Part shown: in pieces, positions 27,947 to 36,838 of the stretch
Layout: every line of letters starts with the position of its first letter
How positions within the stretch are numbered: position 1 is the stretch's first letter
From: Variovorax sp. Root318D1
Lineage (GTDB): Bacteria; Pseudomonadota; Gammaproteobacteria; Burkholderiales; Burkholderiaceae_C
NCBI RefSeq assembly: GCF_001424835.1
Contig: NZ_LMCQ01000019.1
Coordinates: forward strand, 425,055-489,054
Length of the DNA stretch: 64,000 nucleotides
Reading direction: 5' to 3'
Program-made: the position numbers and the translations under genes
Notes under the pieces: generated by a model
The model's input: the letters and a program-made list of their open reading frames with translations, nothing else
What the model was told of the DNA's origin: nothing
The model's database searches: none

Positions 27947-29158
27947 ATGGCCGATTCGCTGCTGCCGCTGCTCACGCTCAACGCCGGATCGTCGTCGATC
28001 AAGGTTGCGCTGTTCGATGTGGCCAGCGGCGACAACAACGGCGGCGCGCTGCCCACCGCGCGATGGTCGGGCCAGGCCGATGGTCTTGGCGCGGGGCTCG
28101 AGGCGCGGCTTCGTGTGCACGACGCGAAGGGCAACAGGCTGCACGATGCCGTACTGCAAGGCGAACAGCGCTCGCATCAGGGCGCGCTGGCCGCGCTGCT
28201 CGACTGGCATGCGCGGCAGGGCGGCGGCGGCCGCATTGCCGCGGTCGGACACCGCATCGTGCATGGCGGCGTGAACTTCATCGAGCCGGTGCGCGCCGAC
28301 GATGCAGTGCTGGATGCGCTGAAGGCGCTCGAGCCACTCGCGCCCCTGCACCAGCCGCACAACATTGCCGGCGTGCGCGCCGCCATGCAGGCCTTTGGCT
28401 GCGTGCCGCAGGTGCTGTGCTTCGACACTGCCTTTCATGCGGTGCAGCCCGAGGTGAACCGCCGCTTCGCGTTGCCTCGCGCATTGCACGACGCGGGCGT
28501 GCGGCGCTACGGCTTTCATGGCTTGTCCTACGAATCGATCGTGGCGCAGTTCGCGCAGCTTGCGCCGCAGCTCGCGCGGCAACGCGTGATCGTCGCGCAC
28601 CTTGGCAACGGCGCTTCCATGTGCGCCATGGCAGAGGGCCGATCGGTGGCGACGACCATGAGCTTCTCACCGCTCGACGGCCTCACCATGGGCACACGCT
28701 GCGGCCGGCTCGACGCAGCCGTGGTGCTGTACCTCATGCGCTCGCGCGGCATGTCGACGGACGAAGTCGAGAAGCTGTTGTTCCGCGAGTCGGGCCTGCT
28801 GGGACTTTCAGGCGTATCGAGCGACATGCGCGAGCTCGAAGCCTCGAAGCAGCCCGCCGCAGCGGAAGCCGTCACGCATTTTGTCGAGCAGGTGGTGCAG
28901 CACGTCGGCAGCTTGGCTGCCGCGCTGCGCGGCGTCGATGCCATCGTGTTCACGGGTGGTATCGGCGAGAACGCCACGTCGCTTCGTGAGCGCATCCTTG
29001 CAGCGTGCGGTTGGCTCGGGCTGGACGTCGATGCGGCCGCCAATGCAGCCGGCGCGACGCGGCTGACCACGCCGCAGAGTCCTGTCAGCGCCTGGGTTTT
29101 CAAGACCGACGAAGAGGCGGTGATTGCGCGGCACACCGCACGCGTTCTTCAAGCCTGA
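27947..29158 (+). CDS. ackA: Acetate kinase
   Basis: Interconverts acetate plus ATP with acetyl phosphate plus ADP. The 403-residue protein has the ASKHA kinase layout: phosphate-1 loop LTLNAGSSSIKVALFD (~8-23), HRIVHGG, FDTAFHAVQPE, YGFHGLSYESI, HLGNGASMCAMAEGRSVATT and the adenosine loop IVFTGGIGENA near 330. A propionate preference cannot be excluded. It overlaps the 3' end of the converging lactonase gene by 10 bp. A phosphotransacetylase lies 4 kb downstream on the other strand, so acetyl-CoA to acetate conversion is possible from this locus. Confidence 0.93.
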   Translation: MADSLLPLLTLNAGSSSIKVALFDVASGDNNGGALPTARWSGQADGLGAGLEARLRVHDAKGNRLHDAVLQGEQRSHQGALAALLDWHARQGGGGRIAAVGHRIVHGGVNFIEPVRADDAVLDALKALEPLAPLHQPHNIAGVRAAMQAFGCVPQVLCFDTAFHAVQPEVNRRFALPRALHDAGVRRYGFHGLSYESIVAQFAQLAPQLARQRVIVAHLGNGASMCAMAEGRSVATTMSFSPLDGLTMGTRCGRLDAAVVLYLMRSRGMSTDEVEKLLFRESGLLGLSGVSSDMRELEASKQPAAAEAVTHFVEQVVQHVGSLAAALRGVDAIVFTGGIGENATSLRERILAACGWLGLDVDAAANAAGATRLTTPQSPVSAWVFKTDEEAVIARHTARVLQA

Positions 29159-30078
29159 AAATTCAACCGAAGCCCGGGCGTAGGCCAGTCATCGATGGCA
29201 ATCAGCCGCCCACTGCCCGACAGCGTGATGTAGGCCGTTCGCATGTCGCGCCCGCCAAAGCAGATGTTGGTGGTGTAGCGGTCAGGCAGCGGAACGTGTT
29301 CGAACGTGCTGCCGTCAGGCGCGACGATGGTGATGCCGCCGTGCAGCAGCGTAGCCACGCACAGGTTGCCCAGCGCGTCCGCCGCCATCGAGTCGAAGCG
29401 CTGGTAGTGCCCGCCCGGCGACGCGCAAAGCATGCGCCCGCCGTGCGGCGAAGGCCAGCCTTCCTTGCGCACGCGCCCCGGCGCGGTGATGTCGAAAGCC
29501 CAGAGCCGCGCGCCTTCGGTTTCGGCGTAATAGAGCGTTCGGCCGTCGGGCGACAGCGCGATGCCGTTGGGCGTCATCACCGGCCGTGCAATCGCATGCG
29601 CACCGCTGCCGTCGCTATGGCCGTAGAACACGCCGCCGCGGTCCATGTCGCGCTCGCGCGTCTTACCCAGGTCGGTGAAATAGAAGCCGCCTTGCGCGTC
29701 GAACACAATGTCGTTCGGCCCGCGCAGCGCGCCGCCGTCGGCGGTGTCGCAGAGCCGCTCGGCGCGGCCTGTGGCCAGGTTCACACGCTCGATGCGCCCG
29801 CCCGAATAGTCATCCGCCTGGCCCACCGGCCGGTGGCAGCCGTCGGCTTCGGTGTGCCAGCGAAAGCCGCCGTTGTTGCACACATACACCGCGCCGTCAG
29901 GTCCCATGGCCGCTCCGTTCGGCCCGCCGCCCAGGTCGGCCACCACCTGCACCAGGCCGTCGTGCCGTACGCGCGTGAGCGTGCCGCGGGCAATCTCGAC
30001 CAGGAGCACGGAGCCGTCGTCCATGGCGACCGGCCCTTCGGGAAACTGCAGGCCGGTGGCGAGTTCGCGGATTTGCAT
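29149..30078 (-). CDS. SMP-30/gluconolactonase-like protein
   Basis: A 309-residue six-bladed beta-propeller of the SMP-30/gluconolaconase/LRE family, which hydrolyse sugar lactones using one divalent metal. The metal ligands appear in LQFPEGPVAMDDG (Glu ~14), GPNDIVFDAQGGFYFTDLG (Asn) and TPNGIALSPDGRTLYYAET (Asn, Asp). The ATG at 30078 is preferred; the codon before it is a TTG. It lies 19 bp after the large PBP gene on the same strand and may be cotranscribed with it. No sugar dehydrogenase partner is nearby. Confidence 0.85.
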   Translation of the reverse strand: MQIRELATGLQFPEGPVAMDDGSVLLVEIARGTLTRVRHDGLVQVVADLGGGPNGAAMGPDGAVYVCNNGGFRWHTEADGCHRPVGQADDYSGGRIERVNLATGRAERLCDTADGGALRGPNDIVFDAQGGFYFTDLGKTRERDMDRGGVFYGHSDGSGAHAIARPVMTPNGIALSPDGRTLYYAETEGARLWAFDITAPGRVRKEGWPSPHGGRMLCASPGGHYQRFDSMAADALGNLCVATLLHGGITIVAPDGSTFEHVPLPDRYTTNICFGGRDMRTAYITLSGSGRLIAIDDWPTPGLRLNFQA

Positions 30079-30097
30079 CAATCAGTCGATCAATCAA

Positions 30098-33088
30098 TCA
30101 ATCGCCACCGCACCCGCTGCGCTCCAGCACCGGCAGCACCTGCGGCCCCAGCGACTTCAACAACTGGGTCGGCAGCGCGCTCGTGAAGCGGTAGCGGGCG
30201 GCATAGGGCTCCTTCACGTAGGCCATGATGGTGCCGAAGTAGCGGTCGCCGATCATGAAGACGAAAGTGGCCGAGCGGCTGATCTTGCGTTCCGCCTTTC
30301 CGCTGCCGTGGCCGTAGCGGTGGTCGCCCGTGCCGGTTTTGCCGCCAATTTCGATCGCGTGGCCGTTTGTGTCCACCAGCGAGCCCTTCAGGCGCCGTGC
30401 GGTGCCGTGTTGCACCACGTCGACAAGCGCGCGGCGCACCGATGCGGCCACCTCGCTCGGCAGCACCCGTTCGTCCCGCATGCTGCGTTGCTCCAGGCGC
30501 GTTTCGTAGGGCGTTTCGCGCGCAAAGTGCAGGGCACCGACACGCTGCGTCGGCCGCCGCACGCCGTCGTTGGCGATGATGCCCATCAACTCGGCCAAGG
30601 CACGCGGCCGGTCGCCCGAGGCACCGATGGCGCTTGCGTACGAAGGCGTCAGCGATTCGAACGGATAGCCCAGCCGTTGCCACGAGCGATGGATTTCCGC
30701 GAAGGCATCGATCTCGACCAGCTCGCGCAGACGCTTGTCCTGCGCGCTCTTGTGGCGCGTCTTGAAGAGCCAGGCGTAGACCTCCTGGCGTTCGCTCGCA
30801 CTCGCGTTCACCACCTCGGTCAACGTGGCGCCCGGGTGGCGCCGCAAATAGCCGACCAGCCACAGCTCGAGCGGATGCACGCGCGCCACGTAACCGCGAT
30901 CGGCAAGCGACAAGCCGGAATAGGTGGTGCGCAGCGCCCGCAATGCACGCGGCGATCCGGCGGCGCGGCCCGTGCGCTGGATGAGCAGCTCGTCGAGCCG
31001 GGCATCGCTGGCCTCGGGGTCGATGGTGAACAGCACGCTTGCCAGGCGCGGTGCCGAGGGCCGGAGGCCGCGCATCAGCAGCGCCTCGGCCTCCGCCGGC
31101 TGCAGGCGCTTGTATTTTCGATAGAAGCGGATCAGGAAGGCCGAGCCTTCGCGGTCGGCAAAGCGCGCGAGCAGTTCGCGCCGGCGCGGGTCCAAAGGAT
31201 CTTGCAGCATGCTCTCGGCGTCCGAAGCGCCGCCGAACATGCGATGCCGCACCAGGTCGCGCATCAGGCGAATGAACACCAGGTTGACAGAGTGCCTGAA
31301 GCCCTCGCGCACCGTGATGAATTCGTCGTTGCGCGAGCGCTCGAAATTCTCGAACTGGTGCAGCCCGCCGCCGGTGAAGAAAGCCTCTCCCGGGTTGGCC
31401 GAATATTTGCGCTCCATGGCTGCCTCAAGCATGGGCGTGAGGCGGCGATCCTTGGTGCGCTGCAGGTATTGCCGCGCCCACGCGCCCAGCGGATCCCGCG
31501 GGCTGGTCTTCAGCGCCGACAGCTGGGCGGGGCTCAGCTCGCCCCAGTGGCCGTGCAGTTCGGCCACCAGCTCCAGGTAGCTCACCAGCGTGCGCAGCTT
31601 GGCGGTGGAGCCAAGGTCCAGCCGCGCGCCCTGGTTCACGTCGAAGGGCTGGTCGATGTTGTCGGCCTGCACGCGCAGCAGGTTGGCGTGGGCGCCGCGC
31701 TCGAACAGCGTAAAGCTGTAGATCAGCGGTGCCGGGTCGGCGCCCGTGTCGAGCAGGTGGTGGCCGAACAATCCCGCCGTCTTGGCCGCGGCGGGCGCCT
31801 GCAGACTGGTGAGCACCCGCGCCGCGACCGCCTGTGCTTGGCTGTCCAGGCTGGTTTCGGCCTCCATGTCGAGGCGCTCCAGATCGTAGGCACGTGGCAC
31901 GTTGAGCAGCGTGGAAATGTGGGTGCGCAGCGCGGTCGCGGCCTTGCGCTGTACAAAGTCGGGCCGGGGCACCGCAGGCAGTTCGGGCCGCAGGTGCAAG
32001 GGCACGGCCAGCGCCGCATCGCGCAGCACGGTGGAAATCAAACCCGCCTCCGCCATCAGCCGAAGATAGCTGTCGGTCAGCCGCGCCAGCGCCGTGCCGT
32101 CGCCCAGCAGGTGCTGCGACGGACGGCGCTGCGCAATCATCAGCGACAGGGCCTGCTTGAAGGCCTGAGCCTGGCGCTGCAGCGCCTCGGGTGTGGGCGC
32201 CGCTCCCTCTGCGTTGTCGACCAGCAGGCGGTTCACTTCGCCGAAATCGCGTCCGTACCACGTCCACAGGCCGTCACCCAGGCCGTGCACCTCGCCCATC
32301 CCCGGCCGCGCCGCCAGCGGAACGGTGTCCAGGTAGTCGACCACGATCTGGCGGCGCCGCGCCAGGGTGTCCTCGCCATCCTGGTAGGCGCGCACCGAGG
32401 CCGACATCATCTGGCGCAGCTTTTCGCGAACCGAGACGGTGCGGCCGTTCGGCGAATGGCGGTATTTTTCGATCTGGGTGGCCAGCGTGCTGCCGCCCGT
32501 CGCGCTCTGGCTGGGGTTGATCACCCGAAGCGCCTGCTCCATGGCCGCCTTGGCAAAGCGCTCCGGGTCCAGCGCGGGGTTGCGCTGCGCCGGCTGCGCA
32601 TCGAGCAGGTGGCGGTCTTCCACGAACAGGAGGGCGCTGACCAGAAGCGGCGGCACCTCTTCGAAACGCTCGTAGGCGCGCTGGGGCACTCGTGTGTGCA
32701 GCATCGCCGTATTGCGGCAATCGCGCACCGTCAGGCCGGCCTGGTTTTTCTCGCGATACGGGATAAAAAGCCCGCTCTCCTGCAACTCGATCAGCCGCGG
32801 CGACATGCGCGCCTGGCGGGTGATGACGTAGCCCTCGGGCTGGAGGCGCTCGATGAAGTGGGGAAGATCGTGATAACCCATCCGCTCGTCGTACGGCCCG
32901 GTTTGGGGAAAACGGATCGCGTCGCTGGCGCCCGCTTCGACGGTGTAGCCCGCACCCTTGGAAAAGTCGCGCCACAGGGCCGATTGCCATCGGGAAGTCT
33001 TCAGCTCGTTGATCACCGCGTACGCGGCAAGCGCACCCAGCGCGGCGAGCCCGCCGCCAATCCAGAAGACCTTTTTGAACCTTGTCAT
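30098..33088 (-). CDS. Bifunctional class A penicillin-binding protein-like transglycosylase
   Basis: Polymerises and crosslinks peptidoglycan at the inner membrane. About 996 residues: TM helix at ~5-25; GT51 glycosyltransferase domain with the catalytic Glu in LFVEDRHLL (~157) and GGSTLATQIEKYRHSP (~200); transpeptidase domain with all three motifs, STAK (~494), SVN (~600) and KTGTG (~917). It is longer than PBP1A/1B and the GT motif GGSTLATQ differs from the standard GGSTITQQ, so this is a divergent accessory class A PBP and not mrcA or mrcB. An ATG 12 codons upstream is possible; GAGGCAG supports 33088. Confidence 0.85.
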   Translation of the reverse strand: MTRFKKVFWIGGGLAALGALAAYAVINELKTSRWQSALWRDFSKGAGYTVEAGASDAIRFPQTGPYDERMGYHDLPHFIERLQPEGYVITRQARMSPRLIELQESGLFIPYREKNQAGLTVRDCRNTAMLHTRVPQRAYERFEEVPPLLVSALLFVEDRHLLDAQPAQRNPALDPERFAKAAMEQALRVINPSQSATGGSTLATQIEKYRHSPNGRTVSVREKLRQMMSASVRAYQDGEDTLARRRQIVVDYLDTVPLAARPGMGEVHGLGDGLWTWYGRDFGEVNRLLVDNAEGAAPTPEALQRQAQAFKQALSLMIAQRRPSQHLLGDGTALARLTDSYLRLMAEAGLISTVLRDAALAVPLHLRPELPAVPRPDFVQRKAATALRTHISTLLNVPRAYDLERLDMEAETSLDSQAQAVAARVLTSLQAPAAAKTAGLFGHHLLDTGADPAPLIYSFTLFERGAHANLLRVQADNIDQPFDVNQGARLDLGSTAKLRTLVSYLELVAELHGHWGELSPAQLSALKTSPRDPLGAWARQYLQRTKDRRLTPMLEAAMERKYSANPGEAFFTGGGLHQFENFERSRNDEFITVREGFRHSVNLVFIRLMRDLVRHRMFGGASDAESMLQDPLDPRRRELLARFADREGSAFLIRFYRKYKRLQPAEAEALLMRGLRPSAPRLASVLFTIDPEASDARLDELLIQRTGRAAGSPRALRALRTTYSGLSLADRGYVARVHPLELWLVGYLRRHPGATLTEVVNASASERQEVYAWLFKTRHKSAQDKRLRELVEIDAFAEIHRSWQRLGYPFESLTPSYASAIGASGDRPRALAELMGIIANDGVRRPTQRVGALHFARETPYETRLEQRSMRDERVLPSEVAASVRRALVDVVQHGTARRLKGSLVDTNGHAIEIGGKTGTGDHRYGHGSGKAERKISRSATFVFMIGDRYFGTIMAYVKEPYAARYRFTSALPTQLLKSLGPQVLPVLERSGCGGD

Positions 33089-33226
33089 GCTGCCTCGCAC
33101 AGTCTGAACCGAGGGTCCGTCCATGGCGATGATGCGCTTTCCGCGGCCACTTGGCGCGTGCGCTTTGTGGTCTTCTGTTTCGGAGAACTACCTATGGTGG
33201 ATTACCGCCACATTGGCATACAAGGT

Positions 33227-34222
33227 TTAGTTCTTTTGTTTCAGATTTGCAACGTGCGGGATTTCTCGGTCCGACGTCTTGATGAGGCGTTTGCGAGCGG
33301 CCTTGGCCAGCATCGAAGGCGCCGCGCACGAGGCCAGCCGCGCCGGCTCCGAGTCGGCCCGGCTCGTCAGGATCACCGGCACCCGGGTGCCCAGCACAAT
33401 GCCCGCCGCATAGGCCCCGCCCAGGAAGGTGAGGCTCTTCGCCAGCATGTTGCCCGCGTCCATGCTGGGCACGATCAGCACATTGGCGCGGCCCGCCACC
33501 GATGAGATGCCCTTGATGCGCGCCGCCTCGGCGTCGATGGCGTTGTCCATGGCCAGCGGCCCGTCGAGCTGCGCGCCGGTGATCTGCCCGCGGTCAGCCA
33601 TCTTGCACAGCACGGCCGCGTCGAGCGTGGAGGGCACCTTGGTGTTGACCGTTTCCGTGGCCGAGAGAATTGCCACCCGCACGGCAGGCATCTGCAGCGC
33701 ATGCGCAAGGTCGATCGCGTTCTGCACGATGTCGACTTTTTCTTCGAGCGTGGGCGCGATGTTGATCGCCGCGTCTGAAATGATCAGCGGCTGCGAGTGG
33801 CCCGGAATGTCCATCACGAAGCAGTGACTGATGCGCCGCGACGTGCGCAGCCCGCCCTCGCGCCGCACCACCGCGCCCATCAGCTCGTCGGTGTGCAGGC
33901 TGCCCTTCATCAACGCATCGACCTCGCCGCGCAAGGCCATGGCTACGGCGGCATCGGCTGCGGCGTGGCTGTGGGGGGCGTCGACGATGGGGATGTTGGA
34001 GAGGTCTGCACCGGCCTCGCGTGCTGCGGCTTCGATCTTTGCGCGCGGGCCGATGAGCGTGGGGGCGATGAGGCCCAGTGCGGCTGAAGCTAGGGCCGCT
34101 TCGAGGGAGACGGCGTTGGCTGGGTGGACGACTGCGACGCGCAGGGGAGGGAGGGCGCGGGCTGCGGCGATGAGGCGGTCGTAGTGGGGGTGCGGGGCAG
34201 CAAGAGGAGATGAAGGCGCCAT
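33227..34222 (-). CDS. pta: Phosphate acetyl/butyryltransferase
   Basis: Transfers acetyl between CoA and phosphate. The 331-residue protein is the PTA_PTB catalytic domain alone: ALMKGSLHTDELMG, SHCFVMDIPGHSQPLIISDA, IVPSMDAGNMLAKSLTFLGG and the C-terminal GTRVPVILTSRADS. Some relatives are fused to an N-terminal MaoC-like hydratase; no such domain is present. With ackA in the neighbourhood it can complete the acetyl-CoA/acetyl phosphate/acetate route. The ATG at 34222 begins MAPSSPLAAPHPHYDRLIAA. The gene directly abuts the left side of the low-GC island. Confidence 0.85.
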   Translation of the reverse strand: MAPSSPLAAPHPHYDRLIAAARALPPLRVAVVHPANAVSLEAALASAALGLIAPTLIGPRAKIEAAAREAGADLSNIPIVDAPHSHAAADAAVAMALRGEVDALMKGSLHTDELMGAVVRREGGLRTSRRISHCFVMDIPGHSQPLIISDAAINIAPTLEEKVDIVQNAIDLAHALQMPAVRVAILSATETVNTKVPSTLDAAVLCKMADRGQITGAQLDGPLAMDNAIDAEAARIKGISSVAGRANVLIVPSMDAGNMLAKSLTFLGGAYAAGIVLGTRVPVILTSRADSEPARLASCAAPSMLAKAARKRLIKTSDREIPHVANLKQKN

Positions 34223-34805
34223 GCGGGCTCCAGAGGATGAGGTGGTTCGAGCAGTTTGCAGCAAGCAACTCTCATTGGAGGTTGTCCGCACGCCTCAAGT
34301 CAGCAACGCGTTTCGACCAGCTGCGCTGACGTGCCGTCGGAGAACTTGAACCACCGCGGGCTTTTCATAGATGCTTGCGCTGAGGCCTCCCAGTCCGAGT
34401 CCGCAGCCAGTTCACGAGTCGCGGCGCTTGATGGTTCCCTGATCTCTGCTCCTAAGAGGATCACTGGCGCCAGAAGTCACATCGGCCAGAGGCAGCGATA
34501 TGGTTTCAGCGGCGGAATTCACTAACTCGCACACGCCCGCGATCCACGCCCCGACCGGACTCCTGTGTGCACCATCGCTCAAGATGGTCGGCCAAAAAAC
34601 GAAGAGACGGCGACATCGCTCGGGCCGGTGCCTTCTGGCTGGGTCGTGGTCTCTGCGCATGGCGTGGGCGAACATGCTATCGACGCCGAAGTTGTTTGTC
34701 TGGGATGGCGGGTTGCCGAAAGCTGCGCAGCAGGCGCGCCCCACTCCTTACATCGACGCATCGTCGCGGCGCAGTTGCGAGACTAGAAAAAGGGGTGGCT
34801 GCTAC
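34223..34805. other. Left junction region without a recognisable gene
   Basis: A 583-bp stretch between pta and the island ATPase. Open frames of 60-140 codons exist on both strands, but none shows a family pattern or an RBS; they look like non-coding or decayed DNA. Composition is close to the chromosome until about 34.8 kb and then falls sharply. No tRNA fragment, transposase remnant or copy of the tRNA-Thr 3' end was seen. Confidence 0.6.
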
Positions 34806-36248
34806 TTACTCGATGCTGGGGTTCATCTGAGCGAACACGTCACTCAGATTCTCTGGCTGAAGTGCCCATCGATAGGCTGGATGCATTTCCCAGTCAAAAC
34901 CAAAATCCGCAAACTGATGGGATAGGTAGCGGCTTTCTTCGAAGTAGCGGCGGTCAATGAATTTTCCAATTTCTTTCCTCGCAGTTAAAAAATTGATTTT
35001 GTACATGAACGCTGCGAGTGCTTTGCGCTCAGCTATTTTGCCTCCTGCAAAACGAAATGTGCCTGACTGCATTACGTTTTCTATTTTCTTTAGCAATGCT
35101 TCAGTGGTATAGGAATAGCTCGTGATTGCTTTTTTATCTTTTCTTGAGGGCTTCATTCCGAACAGAAGGCGCTCCACCTCTGGAAGCTCGGATCGATATT
35201 CATTGATCGTATCTTGAAGGCGACCTTGCGAGTATTCTTCGAAGATTGCATTGAAGTGCTCTGTTGAAATTCTCTCATCTTTCTTCTCAGCTGCCTTTCT
35301 GGCAGCTAGCGTGCAGAGCTTCACTAGATCACGAGGCCTTTTCCGGATGAGAGACATTAGCATTCTATGGGTCGGAATTCCTGCCCAATTTCCTTTGCCT
35401 TCGAATATTGGCATCATCACCGGATCCAACATTTTTGCGAGATCTTTTTGATTCGAGCGAATTAGCGTTTCAGCGTCATGCGTTCGGCCGAAGTATTGCT
35501 CTACCCGTTTCGCGAGCATCGCAAGAATTTCGTGATTGGTCCAAGAGTGCCAAACAACGGAGCCCTCTATTTTGTCTGTAGACTCATCCGAAGTGCGGAC
35601 AAGATAGTACACATCTGACCGCAAGCTAACGCGAAAAGACACCCCTTTGCTGTCAGAGGAAATATCTCTGATAGCGTTTATCAGTGCAGAGATTTTTCGA
35701 ATGTCTTTCTTCTGACCTTCCCATCCGCGATCAAGGTCATCGAGGTAAACGTAAATTCTCCCGTTCTTTAGAAATTGCTCAACTATTCCTTTTTTTGCCG
35801 CAGATAAATTTAGATATTTTTCTGTTTTGAACGTGCTTTGAAGGAATTCAATAAATTTTCCACCGTAAGAATTTAAATTCTCTCGCCATCCGTCATATGG
35901 TAGGCCGAACGATGAAATTGCCTTCTTTGCAATTATTTCGATTATTCCGACCTTCCATTCCCTGATAAGTTTTAGAAAATCTTCTTCTTTGTCGCCGATG
36001 CCTGCAATGTCGTCTGGTTTTACTAGAATAGACAGTTTCCCGGCGTTTTGCTCTTCTGCGATCGCCACGTGGAATAACGCGGATTTCCCGATTCCTTTGT
36101 GTCCAACTAGTACGCGAAGTGGCAGATCATTGGCAACTTGATCAAAGACGTTGCTTTTAAAATAGTATGCACGCAATCGATCAAGATCTTCATCCTCTGC
36201 TGCTTCATGACCGAAAATTTGCGCGATTTCAGTCTCGTTGAATTTCAA
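34806..36248 (-). CDS. P-loop ATPase (Sll1717/KAP-like family)
   Basis: A 480-residue ATPase. Walker A is GHKGIGKS at residues 49-56 and Walker B RIYVYLDDLDR at 164-174, followed by an arginine-rich stretch (RVSLRSDVYYLV) and, near residue 300, HRMLMSLIRKRPRDLVKLC, the pattern of the STAND-like Sll1717 family often found next to defence genes. No nuclease, TIR or membrane domain is visible, so any effector part would be the C-terminal ~150 residues, which I cannot assign. Start is TTG with AGGAAAG upstream. Low GC points to recent transfer. Its link with the R-M genes is by position only. Confidence 0.75.
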   Translation of the reverse strand: MKFNETEIAQIFGHEAAEDEDLDRLRAYYFKSNVFDQVANDLPLRVLVGHKGIGKSALFHVAIAEEQNAGKLSILVKPDDIAGIGDKEEDFLKLIREWKVGIIEIIAKKAISSFGLPYDGWRENLNSYGGKFIEFLQSTFKTEKYLNLSAAKKGIVEQFLKNGRIYVYLDDLDRGWEGQKKDIRKISALINAIRDISSDSKGVSFRVSLRSDVYYLVRTSDESTDKIEGSVVWHSWTNHEILAMLAKRVEQYFGRTHDAETLIRSNQKDLAKMLDPVMMPIFEGKGNWAGIPTHRMLMSLIRKRPRDLVKLCTLAARKAAEKKDERISTEHFNAIFEEYSQGRLQDTINEYRSELPEVERLLFGMKPSRKDKKAITSYSYTTEALLKKIENVMQSGTFRFAGGKIAERKALAAFMYKINFLTARKEIGKFIDRRYFEESRYLSHQFADFGFDWEMHPAYRWALQPENLSDVFAQMNPSIE

Positions 36249-36561
36249 CGTCTTTCCTATCTAAGAAATTTCTGCAGCATTTGTATAAATTTTTGCGGTG
36301 CTTGAAATCTCAGAGAATTCCTCTGCCTTTTCTTCGCGCTAGGATTGTCTTTGAAAAGCATATCGCTGCAGACATGGTACTGGATATGGGCTAGAAGGTA
36401 TATTGGGTTTGCCCGTGAGCGTGAAGTGCTGCAAGTCGAAGCGGATCTTGGACGATGGCGGGATGGCCCCGTTCGTTGAGTAGGCGCGTGACGAATGTTC
36501 GAGACCGACTAGCGGGTACCTACTGCCGACGAGGGCTGTGGTCGAAGCAGAGTGTGACTCA
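36249..36561. other. Intergenic region between the ATPase and XRE genes
   Basis: About 310 bp with no supported gene. The first 110 bp are AT-rich and presumably hold the ATPase promoter; the next 150 bp are clearly more GC-rich, like a remnant of chromosomal DNA. No repeat or RNA gene was seen. Confidence 0.5.
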
Positions 36562-36589
36562 TTGTCCGTAGACTGATCGTCAGCATAAT
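36562..36589 (+). promoter_or_regulatory. Candidate sigma70 promoter of the XRE-HNH operon
   Basis: TTGTCC (-35, 36562) and CATAAT (-10, 36584) separated by 16 bp. Transcription would begin near 36596, only about ten bases before the GTG start, and no Shine-Dalgarno is visible, so the XRE message may be nearly leaderless, as in many controller-protein genes. Confidence 0.5.
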
Positions 36590-36605
36590 TTCACAGTTCA
36601 GTCCT

Positions 36606-36836
36606 GTGAAGAAAAAACTAACCCCAAATCAGCAGTTCGGGCTGCGTGTGCGCGAACTCCGCCTAGCCCGAGGGTGGTCTCAAGAAGAACTCGGCGCGCG
36701 ATGCGGTATCGATCGCACCTATGTTAGCGGCGTTGAGAGGGGCGTTCGCAATCCCACCCTAACCGTTGTTGCTGCCATCGCGGTCGGCTTAGAGACACCC
36801 CTTCGAGAGCTGTTTTCAGCGTCGGAGGGCCATTAA
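36606..36836 (+). CDS. XRE-family HTH protein, likely R-M controller (C) protein
   Basis: A 76-residue single-domain helix-turn-helix protein: QFGLRVRELRLARGWSQEEL then ARCGIDRTYVSGVERGVRNP, ending LRELFSASEGH. Size and sequence are those of R-M controller proteins, which activate the nuclease gene late so that methylation precedes restriction. It starts with GTG at 36606 and sits 2 bp before the HNH nuclease, the usual C-R order. I could not find convincing C-box repeats, so the controller role rests on operon position and family. Confidence 0.8.
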   Translation: MKKKLTPNQQFGLRVRELRLARGWSQEELGARCGIDRTYVSGVERGVRNPTLTVVAAIAVGLETPLRELFSASEGH

Positions 36837-36838
36837 AG

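Noticed and set aside
29852..33505. A 1217-codon plus-strand open frame over the PBP gene.
   Set aside because: Shadow of the PBP gene, with no recognisable domain and typical antisense high-GC composition.
34250..34805. Search for a second copy of the tRNA-Thr 3' end as attL.
   Set aside because: No stretch resembling the last 20-30 bases of the tRNA gene was found by eye.
34412..34925. Open frames of 110 and 141 codons in the pta-ATPase gap.
   Set aside because: No family pattern, poor starts, and overlapping frames of equal quality on both strands.
36541..36605. Possible C-box operator (GACT...AGTC repeats) before the XRE gene.
   Set aside because: GACT occurs at 36556 and 36571, but no paired inverted copies with proper spacing, so a C-box is not claimed.
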